From: Hydrogenedens sp964549105
GTDB taxonomy: Bacteria; Hydrogenedentota; Hydrogenedentia; Hydrogenedentales; Hydrogenedentaceae
Length of the DNA stretch: 64,000 nt
Direction of reading: 5' to 3'
Assembly: GCA_964549105.1 (NCBI GenBank)
Contig: CAZJTZ010000018.1
Coordinates: 4,056-68,055, forward strand
Shown piece by piece: positions 54,120 to 63,928 of the stretch (position 1 is its first letter; each line of letters starts with the position of its first letter). A program made the translations under genes and the position numbers. The notes under the pieces were generated by a model. It did no database searches, was not told the DNA's origin, and saw only the letters and a list, made by a program, of their open reading frames with translations.

Positions 54120-55904
54120 ATGAGATTTAAATTATTTGTTATTACACTTATATTTTTGGCAATTTCTGTTCCTGGAGTTTTTGCCGAGACGATTGTAGAA
54201 AAATCGTTTGATTTACTTCGTGAAAAGCCACCTCAGTGTTCGGAGCAATTTGATTTTGTAGTTGTAGGAGACCCTCAGCCCTCGGAACCCGGTGAATATT
54301 CGCCTCTATTTTTCCGCATGATAGATGAATGGAATATCTTAAATCCCTCTTTTGTAATGAGTATGGGTGACCTTATTTTAGGTGGGGCAGCAGAAGGATT
54401 GGAACCACAGTGGGTAGAATTTGAAAAATTTATGTCAAAACTTCGCGTGCCTTTCTTCCCTGCACCGGGGAATCATGATATTTCAGATAACGCATCGGAG
54501 GAAATTTATAAAACTCGAATAGGTCCTACCTGTTATGCCTTTTCTTATGGAAATGCGAGGTTTATTATGTTGGATAGTGAAGAGCCCGGTCAGGTAGATA
54601 CCTTTTCAGATGTTCAGATAGAATGGCTAAAAAAAGAACTTGCAAAGGTAAAAGAGAAACATCTTTTTCTCTTTTTTCATAAGCCTTATTTTATAATTCC
54701 AAACCAGCCGGGCTGGTCTGTCGTTGAATCGCTTTTGCAGCGTTTCCCAAGTGTTGTTGTATTTGCGGGGCATGACCATCGGTATCTGGATGTAGGGAAA
54801 CGGGGCAATATTCAATATGTAATATCTGGGGGAGGAGGTGGTCCGATACGCACTGACCCAGGAGAAGGGGGTTTTCATCATTACTTATGGGTCCGTGTTC
54901 AGGGGGATGAAGTTAAATGGTCTGTTATCAAGCCGGGTAGTATCGAAACTTCGGAAATAGTTACACAAGAAAAAGTAGAGTTTCGGAACAAATGGAAGAC
55001 TGCATTTCAATTGCCCACAGTAGAATGGAACTGGGGAAGTCCCATTCAAATAGAAGTCCCCATGCAGATTACTAATCCGACCTCCAAATTAGCCAGCGTA
55101 AAAATTGATTGGGTAATTCCTCCCCTTTGGAATGTAACGGCGTCTGACAAAGAAATCCAACTTCAAGGGCAACAATCTATTTCTACGACAATCAAACTTT
55201 CACGGACAGAAGGTCTGCCCAAATTATATCCTCTTCCTGAAGCAAAGGTCACCATATCCCAGCAAGGGCATTCCCCTATTTCCCTTTCCGTATCTTTACC
55301 TATATTTCCTTTAATATCTATTCCATACATGGAGCAAAGTCCAAAAATAGATGGGGATTTGACAGAGTGGGCAAATATACCTGCATACCCCGTTCTATAT
55401 CCGATTCGATTTGACCCCAGCCAAAATACACAAGATTTGCAGGCTTCCTGTAAATATGTCTGGAACAAAGACGGTATTTTTATGGCGGTTGAGGCAAGAG
55501 ATGATGAGTTTTATCAGCCGTTTGCAGGTGATATAGTTTGGTGTGCAGATAATCTGGAACTTTTTTTGGGTGATTGGCATTGGAGTTTGTCATTAACTCA
55601 ACACGGTCCCGAGGTGTTCCTATATATAGGACCAGGGCGGGAAGAAGAAACTGTAAATACGGTAGTTCCTCTTGCTGTGGTGAGAAAAGACCCTTACACC
55701 TATTATGAGTTTCATTTTCCACCATCAGAATTGGTACCGTTCCAATGTGGACCCGGCAAAAAAATAACCTTTTCTGTAATTGTGAATGACCTTGACCAAA
55801 GCGGGGTAAATCCTAAACGGCACTGGCTTGAATTTATGCCCGATACCGGTTCTGGCAGTGATGACTTTCCACGAGCCATCCTCACTCTTCAACCACCACA
55901 ATAG
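54120..55904 (+). CDS. secreted metallophosphoesterase with CBM9-like tail
   Basis: A 594-residue exported calcineurin-like phosphoesterase. A signal peptide (cleavage near VFA) precedes the metal-binding set GDPQP, MGDLILGG, GNHDI, FFHKP and AGHDHR, then a glycine-rich strand. Residues about 290-390 are a beta-sandwich domain (Ig or NPCBM-like). The C-terminal 190 residues (PKIDGDLTEWANIPAYP ... KYVWNKDGIFMAVEARDDEF) match the DOMON/CBM9-like sugar-binding fold. It may act on phosphoesters near carbohydrate at the cell surface or in the periplasm. Substrate unknown. Confidence 0.88.
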   Translation: MRFKLFVITLIFLAISVPGVFAETIVEKSFDLLREKPPQCSEQFDFVVVGDPQPSEPGEYSPLFFRMIDEWNILNPSFVMSMGDLILGGAAEGLEPQWVEFEKFMSKLRVPFFPAPGNHDISDNASEEIYKTRIGPTCYAFSYGNARFIMLDSEEPGQVDTFSDVQIEWLKKELAKVKEKHLFLFFHKPYFIIPNQPGWSVVESLLQRFPSVVVFAGHDHRYLDVGKRGNIQYVISGGGGGPIRTDPGEGGFHHYLWVRVQGDEVKWSVIKPGSIETSEIVTQEKVEFRNKWKTAFQLPTVEWNWGSPIQIEVPMQITNPTSKLASVKIDWVIPPLWNVTASDKEIQLQGQQSISTTIKLSRTEGLPKLYPLPEAKVTISQQGHSPISLSVSLPIFPLISIPYMEQSPKIDGDLTEWANIPAYPVLYPIRFDPSQNTQDLQASCKYVWNKDGIFMAVEARDDEFYQPFAGDIVWCADNLELFLGDWHWSLSLTQHGPEVFLYIGPGREEETVNTVVPLAVVRKDPYTYYEFHFPPSELVPFQCGPGKKITFSVIVNDLDQSGVNPKRHWLEFMPDTGSGSDDFPRAILTLQPPQ

Positions 55905-56007
55905 AAAACACCCTGAGTAGACATGGAGTAATTAGAAATAAATATGTGCTTGTTAATTTTGACAAAGTATAATGTATAAATCATGAGTAATAAAGGAGGT
56001 TCGAACT

Positions 56008-57324
56008 ATGGCAGAGTATTTTCCTGATGTAAAAAAGCCAATCGCTTATGAAGGTCCAGATTCTAAAAATCCGCTTGCCTTCAAATATTACAATCCAACG
56101 GAAAAAGTATTGGGCAAAACAATGGCACAGCATCTTCGTTTTGCAGTATGTTATTGGCACACTTTTCGTGGTACGGGTGTGGATATGTTCGGAGCACAGA
56201 CGCTATTCCGAAATTTCCGTCAGGGAAGTGATGAAATGACTCTGGCGGAGCAAACACTAAGTGCCGCCTTTGAATTTTTTACAAAATTAGGTGTCGGTTT
56301 CTGGTGCTTTCATGATGTAGATATTGCACCCGAAGCAGATACCCTTGCAGAAACAAATAAAAATCTTGACTACATCGTTAAACTAGCAAAGAAATATCAA
56401 AAGGATACAGGCGTAAAACTTTTATGGGGCACCTGTAATCTCTTTTCCCATCCCCGTTTTATGGCAGGAGCAGGAACAAATCCTTCACCTGATGTTTTTG
56501 CCTTTGCCGCTGCAAAAGTGAAGAAGGCTCTGGAAATTACACACGAGTTGGATGGGGCGGGCTATGTATTCTGGGGAGGCCGTGAAGGCTATGATACCCT
56601 GTTAAACACAGATATGAAACGCGAATTAGACCATTTAGCCCTGTTTCTGAAAATGGCTGTGGATTACAAAAAGAAGATTGGATTTAAGGGGCAATTTTAT
56701 ATTGAGCCGAAACCGAAAGAACCCACAAAACATCAATACGATTTTGATGCAGCAAGTTGCTATGCCTTCTTACAGCATTATAAATTAGTTGAACATTTCA
56801 AACTGAATATTGAAGCCAATCATGCTACATTAGCAGGACATACCTTCCACCACGAACTGACTTACGCTGCTGCAAATGGAATATTGGGGTCGGTAGATGC
56901 AAATCGTGGAGACCTTTTATTAGGTTGGGACACAGACCAATTTCCAACGGATTTATACGACACCACTCTGGCAATGTATATCATATTAAAAGCAGGTGGA
57001 TTTACTACGGGTGGACTGAACTTTGATGCACATATTCGTCGTCAGTCCATTGACCCTGTGGATTTGTTTTATGCCCATATCGGAGGGATGGACGCTTTTG
57101 CTCGTGGACTGAAAATAGCCGCAAGCCTGATTAAGGACAAGGTGTTTGACAAAGCCATTGCCCAGAGATATGCAGGCTGGAATAAAGGCTTGGGCAAGGA
57201 AATTGAAACTGGTAAATCATCTCTTGTTGAATTAGCAAAATATACAGAGACTCACGGTGAACCAAAATTGCAAAGTGGTCGTCAGGAACTATTAGAAAAC
57301 ATTTTGAACGATTACATAAGATAA
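56008..57324 (+). CDS. xylA: xylose isomerase
   Basis: Interconverts D-xylose and D-xylulose (and glucose/fructose) with two divalent metals. The 438-residue protein has catalytic His102 and Asp105 in FHDVD, WGGREGYDTLL, EPKPKEPTKHQYDFD, the metal-ligand stretch NIEANHATLAGHTFHHEL, DANRGD and WDTDQFPTD. Length matches class II xylose isomerases. The ribosome site AAGGAGG is 8 bases from the ATG. No xylulokinase or xylose transporter is adjacent; a CE15-like esterase and GH67-like protein elsewhere in the window suggest xylan-derived sugars as the source. Confidence 0.97.
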   Translation: MAEYFPDVKKPIAYEGPDSKNPLAFKYYNPTEKVLGKTMAQHLRFAVCYWHTFRGTGVDMFGAQTLFRNFRQGSDEMTLAEQTLSAAFEFFTKLGVGFWCFHDVDIAPEADTLAETNKNLDYIVKLAKKYQKDTGVKLLWGTCNLFSHPRFMAGAGTNPSPDVFAFAAAKVKKALEITHELDGAGYVFWGGREGYDTLLNTDMKRELDHLALFLKMAVDYKKKIGFKGQFYIEPKPKEPTKHQYDFDAASCYAFLQHYKLVEHFKLNIEANHATLAGHTFHHELTYAAANGILGSVDANRGDLLLGWDTDQFPTDLYDTTLAMYIILKAGGFTTGGLNFDAHIRRQSIDPVDLFYAHIGGMDAFARGLKIAASLIKDKVFDKAIAQRYAGWNKGLGKEIETGKSSLVELAKYTETHGEPKLQSGRQELLENILNDYIR

Positions 57325-57370
57325 CAATTTTAAATTATTCAACAATTGATTTTTTATGCAAAACAGCAAA

Positions 57371-57450
57371 GGACTTTTTAGGTAGCCTTTTTATAACTAT
57401 ACACTTTTTCTCCTTACTATTTTGCTAAAAAAGTAATAAAAAGAGGGTGG
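57371..57450. repeat. dispersed repeat copy B
   Basis: Blocks GACTTTTTAG, AGCC, TTTTGCTAAAAAA and ATAAAAAGA align in order with 53768-53850. Possibly a decayed mobile-element end. Confidence 0.45.
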
Positions 57451-57500
57451 AGCACTGTAAAATACTCCCTTTTTGACGAAGGCATAGAAACACTCTGGTA

Positions 57501-57529
57501 ACACAGGCATTTTTGTCTGTGTTTTTTTT
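57501..57529 (+). terminator. rho-independent terminator downstream of xylA
   Basis: A 9-base stem ACACAGGCA / TGTCTGTGT (one G-T pair) with a TTTT loop and an eight-T run, about 180 bases after the xylA stop. Confidence 0.85.
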
Positions 57530-57641
57530 ATTCCAAATATAGAAGTGCATAATCACCAAACATTTTTGTTATAAATGACTAAAAATTTAGCAGAATTAAT
57601 TATAATAAGTAATAAATTAATTCTTTTGGAGAAAACGAATT

Positions 57642-58385
57642 ATGGGTTTCAATAAAATTGCCAGGTTCTATTCTCTGCTATCTGATGAGTCTGCAAGGTT
57701 AGCACGCGAAGGTCCACTCCTTTTAGAAATTTTACATCGCTACGAACCCTCGCCCAGAGTATTAGACCTTGCTTGTGGCACAGGTGTTCACTCACGATAT
57801 TTAGTTGAACAACATGCAAGCGTAGTGGCAATGGATATTAGTCCTGAAATGCTTTACTATGCAAAATCACAAGAGCAGGGGGCAAAGGTCAACTATGTAG
57901 TTGCCGATTTTAATAGCCTGCCTTTTAATGAGCAATGGGATTTTATCCTGTGCCTCGGGAATTCCCTCTGTCTGCTACCCACACATAAGGAGATTAAAAG
58001 TCTTTTCCAGCAGGTTACCTCGATATTAGTCCCCAATGGAACTTTTATGATACAAATTTTAAATTACAATCATGCGGACATGAAACAAATAAAAACACTT
58101 CGCACTATCAAAAAATTGAATGATAATGAGACAGTAACGATTGCCAAAACATTTATACCTGATGAAGATGTGGTATTTCTCTCCATCAACTATTTTGTAA
58201 AGACGAATGGACTGTATAGCACAGCCAGTGAAGCAAATATTCTTCTAAAACTGCCTATGTCCGAACTGATAACAGTTGCAGATGAGGTAGGCTTATCTAC
58301 CCAAGCCATTTATGGCGATTTTCAGAAAAATGACTTTATTGCAGACACAAGCAAAGATTTAATCATGCTTTTTTCTAAATCATAG
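57642..58385 (+). CDS. class I SAM-dependent methyltransferase
   Basis: A 247-residue soluble methyltransferase. The SAM-binding motif I is LDLACGTGVHSRYL near residues 45-58, with an acidic motif II in VVAMDISPEML and motif IV DFILCLGNSLCLL. This style is seen in small-molecule or glycine-type methyltransferases; the acceptor cannot be read from sequence. It lies 14 bases upstream of the secreted GH67-like gene, so the two are probably cotranscribed. Confidence 0.85.
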   Translation: MGFNKIARFYSLLSDESARLAREGPLLLEILHRYEPSPRVLDLACGTGVHSRYLVEQHASVVAMDISPEMLYYAKSQEQGAKVNYVVADFNSLPFNEQWDFILCLGNSLCLLPTHKEIKSLFQQVTSILVPNGTFMIQILNYNHADMKQIKTLRTIKKLNDNETVTIAKTFIPDEDVVFLSINYFVKTNGLYSTASEANILLKLPMSELITVADEVGLSTQAIYGDFQKNDFIADTSKDLIMLFSKS

Positions 58386-58399
58386 ATAAGGAGGAAATC

Positions 58400-60868
58400 A
58401 TGCGATTGGTATCTACTATTAGTGCATTGTTAGTGTTCCTGTGTTTAAGTTTTTCCTTTGCTGATGAATGGATTGTTCAGATACCACCTGAATTAAAAGA
58501 GCAAACACCTATATCATTTGCCTTGAGTGACCTTGAAACTGCTTGTAAGAAATACAATATATCTCTGCAGGTGTTGGACGCAGACACTTTTCATACTGAG
58601 CAGAATACTATCCTTGTCGGAAATCCGAATGAGAACAAATTAACCGCTACGCTGATTGAGCAACAGAAAATTGAACGCCCAAAAGAAATACCTCCGGAAG
58701 GTTTTGTCATTCGGACTATTCGTCAATCGGAATCATCTTTTACACTTGTGCTTATAGGTGGTGATGCGATTGGAGAGGCTTACGGGCTTTATTGGATATT
58801 AGACCGTTTACAGGTTTATCGCACTATCCCTCCAATAAATGCGGAGCGTGTGCCAGCCTTTCCCAATCGAATTGCTTTTGCATGGGGTCAGCTCTCGTAT
58901 GGTGGTGCAAGTGAAGAGCAATTGAGGCTTGCCTTGCGATATGGTTTCAACTGGGTCTCAGGACCGAATATGCTTGACCTAATCCCATGGAATTCTGAAC
59001 CTGAAAACACAGCCAACAAAGAGAAGTGTAAAGAGGTAGAGAAATTAATTGACCTGGCACACTCTCTCGGCATGCGTTATTTCGCTTTCAGCAATGAGTT
59101 TACCTATCATCCTTCACTTATAGACAACAGCGAGGAACTATTAAATCCCTGTATGCCTCAGTTCTGGGATAAGGTGCAGGAGAAATATCGGCTTTTATTT
59201 AAGACACTTCCAAAATTGGACGGTGTCGAAATATGTTTAGATGATATTTCAGGTTTCTGGGATAATTACCAGCCTTTTGATGTATTGCATGAAGCCCCTT
59301 CTTGCGATATGAGTTATGAAGAACGATACCAGACATTTTTAAAAAAGGTGGATGAGGTGATTGTTAAGGAATTTGGAAAAACATATTTCCATTTTAACTG
59401 GGGATTGAGAGACCATGAGATACATTGCCAACCTGAAGTATATAAAAAGGTTTTCACAGAAGAAGTGCCGCAGGACAATCTGTATGTCAAGATAAAAATA
59501 ACAAGAGCAGACCGTTGGTGGTTTCAGCCTTACAATCGAACCTTCAATCTGACACCGCATAAAACCATTGTTGCCTTTGAGCTGATGAACTATTATGAAG
59601 GTCCAGACACATTTCTATTCCCAACCTTCTCTGGTGAGTATTTTAAAGATGGCTTGCAATACTTTTTATCTGCGGAGAATACAAATGTTACAGGCTTGTC
59701 TTATCTTGGTGGCATTTCCGCAGACGACTGGTCAACGATGGGAGCATACATTTATACATTGTATCGTTTGACCTGGGAGCCAAATGCAGATATGAAACAG
59801 GTTGCCCGTGATTATTGCGCTATTAATTTTGGACCAGAATTGGCAGAACCGATGGCAAATATTCTAATGAGTTCCTCAAACACATACAAATATGGATTAC
59901 ATATCGAACCCATTTCTTATGGTCAATTCAATTCTCTTCCACATATACGGGTTGATACTTTCGTTGCAGAGGGCTATCCGTTTATAGACATGGGGAAAGG
60001 ACATATCCAATTTCTGCGGAATATCTATCTCCAATGTTTACCCTGGCGTGAATTTACTATGTATCAACTGAAATTTGGATTGGATAAAGCAATAGACATG
60101 GGAAATCAATTTGAAAAGATAAAGGATAAAATACAACCCAAAAATTTATCAGATAGAATAGATTTACAACTCTATATGACTCAATCTCTAATCGAGATAA
60201 ATTCTGCTTATGTAGATACAATTTTCAACTTCTTCGATTATCTGGATAACCCATCAGAAACAATAAAAACTTCTTTATCTAATAGTTTGACAAAGTTAAT
60301 AGAGATGCGTAAACAAATTATGAATTTGCCGTCCAATTATAAATTGGACGGAGTGAATGTGTTGATTGAGCATGCTCAACGGGCAATAGATGACATTGAA
60401 TTTGAAAAAGGAGTGTTAAGGACTATCCCTACCCAGAAGGAATTGGACGCACTTATTCGAGAACAGCAGGGACTTTATCAACAAATTTTTGAGAAGAATA
60501 AAGATAAACTTAAAAAGATAGCACACTTTGAGGTAATAATAGATGGGCAAGACCTACTACATATTAAGGGAAATCAATATCAAATAGAGCACCTTCGCTG
60601 GGACAATCCACAAGTTCGCTATGCTGAATTCTATTCGCCCCTGCCTGAGAAAGACATGCTTGTTATCCCAGTAAATATCAATACACGACCTCTTCACCCG
60701 TTCGTGCTACAACAACCCACCGCAGAAAACAATTATGAGGCAACCATATACCTTGACGACCGACTTGGTGGCTATGGCAGATTTATCTTTGACCTCTATG
60801 CCTTAGACGAACCCGAAACAGACATAAAAATCATCAAAAACTGGTCCAGATATTTCATAGGCAAGTAA
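58400..60868 (+). CDS. secreted GH67-like glycoside hydrolase candidate
   Basis: An 822-residue exported protein. After a signal peptide (cleavage near SFA) the first 120 residues have the beta-alpha layout of alpha-glucuronidase/GH20-type N-terminal domains (LVGNPNENK, IGEAYGLYWILDRLQVYRTIPP). A TIM-barrel-like middle follows (VSGPNMLDLIPW, YFAFSNEF, DGVEICLDDISGFW, HFNWGLRD). The strand FNLTPHKTIVAFELMNYYEGPD resembles the GH67 stretch that carries a catalytic carboxylate. A helical region and a beta tail end the protein. GH67 releases glucuronic acid from xylan side chains, which fits xylA nearby, but GH20, GH84 or GH115 relations are not excluded. Substrate is inference. Confidence 0.55.
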   Translation: MRLVSTISALLVFLCLSFSFADEWIVQIPPELKEQTPISFALSDLETACKKYNISLQVLDADTFHTEQNTILVGNPNENKLTATLIEQQKIERPKEIPPEGFVIRTIRQSESSFTLVLIGGDAIGEAYGLYWILDRLQVYRTIPPINAERVPAFPNRIAFAWGQLSYGGASEEQLRLALRYGFNWVSGPNMLDLIPWNSEPENTANKEKCKEVEKLIDLAHSLGMRYFAFSNEFTYHPSLIDNSEELLNPCMPQFWDKVQEKYRLLFKTLPKLDGVEICLDDISGFWDNYQPFDVLHEAPSCDMSYEERYQTFLKKVDEVIVKEFGKTYFHFNWGLRDHEIHCQPEVYKKVFTEEVPQDNLYVKIKITRADRWWFQPYNRTFNLTPHKTIVAFELMNYYEGPDTFLFPTFSGEYFKDGLQYFLSAENTNVTGLSYLGGISADDWSTMGAYIYTLYRLTWEPNADMKQVARDYCAINFGPELAEPMANILMSSSNTYKYGLHIEPISYGQFNSLPHIRVDTFVAEGYPFIDMGKGHIQFLRNIYLQCLPWREFTMYQLKFGLDKAIDMGNQFEKIKDKIQPKNLSDRIDLQLYMTQSLIEINSAYVDTIFNFFDYLDNPSETIKTSLSNSLTKLIEMRKQIMNLPSNYKLDGVNVLIEHAQRAIDDIEFEKGVLRTIPTQKELDALIREQQGLYQQIFEKNKDKLKKIAHFEVIIDGQDLLHIKGNQYQIEHLRWDNPQVRYAEFYSPLPEKDMLVIPVNINTRPLHPFVLQQPTAENNYEATIYLDDRLGGYGRFIFDLYALDEPETDIKIIKNWSRYFIGK

Positions 60869-61056
60869 TTTGTTTTATAAAACCTTGTTCAAATGACAAT
60901 TCTTTTTTGTAGTAAATTGTAGTGATAGAACGAAAATAAAGTCATATTTTTCATGTAATTTTGCAAATAATGTTATGTAAAAGGAATTTGTCTACCTATT
61001 TTTGATATACTATTCGACTAATAAAACTGCGTATAAGCAGGTATAAGGGAAATTTT

Positions 61057-62964
61057 ATGCGTAAAACAGAAAGGAACTGGAAAAATATTCATTTACCAGA
61101 ACGGGTAACGGATATTTTATCCAAAGCGAAAAAGGTTTCTATAGCCACGAAAGTGTCTGAGTTAATAGAGATTGCTTGTGGTTCATCTGCTCCGGATGCC
61201 CAATTTAAGGTGGAATATGATGTTCCGGGAAAAGGGATGTTTCACGAGGCAACAGTAAATCGTGTACGGAATGGTGTATGTGTTAATTATACTGAGCCTT
61301 ATATGAGGCGACGCGACCCCGATTGCACTTTCATAGGCGATAAAGGTCCTACGGATAAGCCCTATTTTGAAGAGGTATTTGGTTATCCTTTTGAAAAACT
61401 TGCAGAGGAAACCTTTGATTGGTTAGAAAAGCAAGAATTAATTCTATTTGGTTTTATGGCAGGTGGTGATTATCTCGGGAAACAGGCTCTTGCTATTGCC
61501 CCTGCGAATAGTGGTTTTTTTGCTCTGGGTCTGGCGTTATTGCAGGGTATTTTGTCCTGGGATGTTCTTGCTTCCAAATTTGACCCGAAACTGGTTATGT
61601 ATGTGGCACCTGTATTTCGTCATACACATTTCAACGGGAAACAGGCTGTTGTGCATTGTCGAGGCAAAGAAATTTATGAGATTTTTTCATATAATCTCTA
61701 TCCGGGCCCCAGTGCGAAAAAAGGAGTTTATGGATATCTTCTGCATTTAGGCGAAGAGGAGGGTTGGGTAACAACACATAGTTCCACCGTTCAGGTTATA
61801 ACTCCTTATGACAATGTGGTTACGATTTTGCATGAAGGAGCGAGTGGTGGTGGGAAAAGTGAGATGCTTGAAGCAATTCACCGTGAGGAAGATGGGAGAA
61901 TACTGGTCGGCACAAATACTGTTACAGATGACCAGATTTTTGTAGAATTGCCCCGAGCCTGTGCACTCCGGCCGGTTACAGATGATATGGCTCTTTGTCA
62001 CCCATCGTTTCAAAGAGGTGATGGCAAAATTACAGTTACCGATGCAGAAAAGGGCTGGTTCATTCGAGTAAATCATATTAACAGGTATGGTATGGACATA
62101 CCTTTTGAATCGCTCTCAGCACAGCCGCCTGAGCCCTTGCTATTTTTGAACATAAATGCTGTTCCTAACTCACGAGCAATGATATGGGAACATACAGAAG
62201 ACGAGCCGGGTATTCCTTGCTCCAATCCACGAGTGATTGTTCCACGACACATCATGCCCCATATTGTTAGCAAACCTGTTTCTGTGGATATCCGTAGTTT
62301 TGGGGTGAGAACACCACCTTGCACCAAAGATAAACCTACTTATGGTATCATTGGGCTGTTTCATCTCTTACCCTCAGCATTAGGCTGGCTCTGGCGTCTG
62401 GTTACACCTCGTGGCTATGAAAACCCATCTATTATAGATACAGAAGGAATGAGTTCCGAGGGTGTCGGTTCTTATTGGCCCTTTGCCACCGGGAAATATA
62501 TCCAGCATGCCAATTTATTGCTTGACCAGATTTTAGCCAGTCCGCGAGTGTATCATATCCTTTGTCCAAACCAACATATCGGTTCATGGAAAGTCGGTTT
62601 TACGCCGCAATGGCTGGCTCGTGAATATCTGGCACGGCGAGGCATAGCCCGATTTAAGCCTGTTCAACTCATCAATTCTCGTTGTCCTTTGTTGGGACAT
62701 ACATTAAAAACGGTAAGAATTGAAGGTGAGGTATTGCCCGATTTCCTGTTCCAGACTTACCTTCAACCTGAAATAGGTGAAGAAGCATACGACGAAGGAG
62801 CCGAAATTCTTCATACCTTTTTCCGTACTGAATTAAAAAAATACCTTATCCCCGATTTGCATCCATTAGGTAAAGCCATTATCGAATGCTTTTTGGACAG
62901 CGGTTTCCTTGCTGACTATATGACTTTATTGCCAACACCCTATATAGACACATCACAGATATAG
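61057..62964 (+). CDS. DUF4914-like P-loop protein
   Basis: A 635-residue soluble protein of unknown function. A clear nucleotide-binding loop GASGGGKSE is centred on Lys267, preceded by VQVITPYDNVVTILHE and followed by an acidic EEDGRILVGTNTVTDDQIFVELPRA stretch. The DUF4914 family is reminiscent of PEP-carboxykinase/HPr-kinase-like P-loops, but I cannot show catalysis. The N-terminus has IACGSSAPDAQFKVEYDVPGKGMFHEATV and the C-terminus is helical. No signal peptide. It stands alone 188 bases after the GH67-like gene. The family call is from memory of its pattern and should be checked. Confidence 0.65.
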   Translation: MRKTERNWKNIHLPERVTDILSKAKKVSIATKVSELIEIACGSSAPDAQFKVEYDVPGKGMFHEATVNRVRNGVCVNYTEPYMRRRDPDCTFIGDKGPTDKPYFEEVFGYPFEKLAEETFDWLEKQELILFGFMAGGDYLGKQALAIAPANSGFFALGLALLQGILSWDVLASKFDPKLVMYVAPVFRHTHFNGKQAVVHCRGKEIYEIFSYNLYPGPSAKKGVYGYLLHLGEEEGWVTTHSSTVQVITPYDNVVTILHEGASGGGKSEMLEAIHREEDGRILVGTNTVTDDQIFVELPRACALRPVTDDMALCHPSFQRGDGKITVTDAEKGWFIRVNHINRYGMDIPFESLSAQPPEPLLFLNINAVPNSRAMIWEHTEDEPGIPCSNPRVIVPRHIMPHIVSKPVSVDIRSFGVRTPPCTKDKPTYGIIGLFHLLPSALGWLWRLVTPRGYENPSIIDTEGMSSEGVGSYWPFATGKYIQHANLLLDQILASPRVYHILCPNQHIGSWKVGFTPQWLAREYLARRGIARFKPVQLINSRCPLLGHTLKTVRIEGEVLPDFLFQTYLQPEIGEEAYDEGAEILHTFFRTELKKYLIPDLHPLGKAIIECFLDSGFLADYMTLLPTPYIDTSQI

Positions 62965-63079
62965 AGATAATCTTTTCCCTTCTTCATATACCCGTGTTAC
63001 TTTATTATTTCAAAAAATAAAGAAATCTACTTACTGAAGAAGGCTTATTCGTTATTCATTTTTATTAATTTGTGTAGGT

Positions 63080-63928
63080 TCAAATAAATTTTTTAATTCG
63101 TTGTTCGACTTCAGCGGCAAAATGTTGTATGTATTGTTGAACAAAGTCGTAAGGGTCCAGCGATACATCCTGAACCAGGGGTGTTAAGTCCATACCAAAG
63201 TTAAGCGAGGTGGTGGTATCTATGCCGTGTGAGGCAAAATAGGTGGCATGGGCTTTGCGTCTACCCATAGTTGCGAGGTCATAGCGTTTTCCTCCGGCAA
63301 TTTGCGAATCAAATACTCCCAGCAGGGACGCCTGTAGATTTTCATGAGGAGATACATCAAACGGCACTTTATCTTCATCTGTAAGCCAATCCAAATCACG
63401 CCATACCTCGCCACCATAGACTTTTTCTGGTTGATACTGTTCTTTTACTTCACGAAGGGCTTGAATTAAACGAAGTGCTACCCCTACATGCGTATCATGC
63501 TTATCTGCTAAATTGTGAGTATAAATAAATTGAGGTTTTGTAGCAATTAGAATTTGCTTCAAATCTTCAATAGAAGCATGATTATTTTTATCTTTTACGG
63601 CACTGCTGGGATAGTCAAGTAAGAACTGGACAGAATATTCGCCAACGATAGCGGCTTTCTTCTGTTCCTTACGCCGGACATTCATCATGTCTTCATCAGT
63701 ATAGTTTGCATACAGGTCTGCTCTTGGCGAACCGCTTCCATTTGTAACCGTAACGGCTGAAAACCATAAATCGGGGTTCTGGAAGCATGCCAATATGCCA
63801 TGATACGCCATAATCTCAATGTCGTCCTGATGTGCCGATACTGCTAAGTGGGTAGTTCTTAGACATGCCGTTTCTAATGCTGTGCCATCAGGAACAAATA
63901 TCTCAGAGCCCGGTTGAGTCAATTTCAT
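63080..63928 (-). CDS. PIG-L family deacetylase
   Basis: A zinc-dependent LmbE/PIG-L-type amidase of 282 residues, usually removing N-acetyl from GlcNAc conjugates. The metal motif is AHQDDIEIM (family consensus [PA]HxDD), near residue 32, with a downstream His pair in THNLADKHDTHVGVAL and a C-terminal His in KAHATYFASHG. No signal peptide or membrane segment. The ATG has AAAGGAG upstream. No glycosyltransferase partner is adjacent, so the substrate is unknown. Confidence 0.86.
   Translation of the reverse strand: MKLTQPGSEIFVPDGTALETACLRTTHLAVSAHQDDIEIMAYHGILACFQNPDLWFSAVTVTNGSGSPRADLYANYTDEDMMNVRRKEQKKAAIVGEYSVQFLLDYPSSAVKDKNNHASIEDLKQILIATKPQFIYTHNLADKHDTHVGVALRLIQALREVKEQYQPEKVYGGEVWRDLDWLTDEDKVPFDVSPHENLQASLLGVFDSQIAGGKRYDLATMGRRKAHATYFASHGIDTTTSLNFGMDLTPLVQDVSLDPYDFVQQYIQHFAAEVEQRIKKFI

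Larger units (their letters stand above)
57325..57641. other. intergenic region after xylA
   Basis: About 317 bases: an IS-end-like repeat at 57371-57450, a terminator at 57501-57529, then AT-rich sequence up to the GGAG ribosome site of the methyltransferase. Confidence 0.6.
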
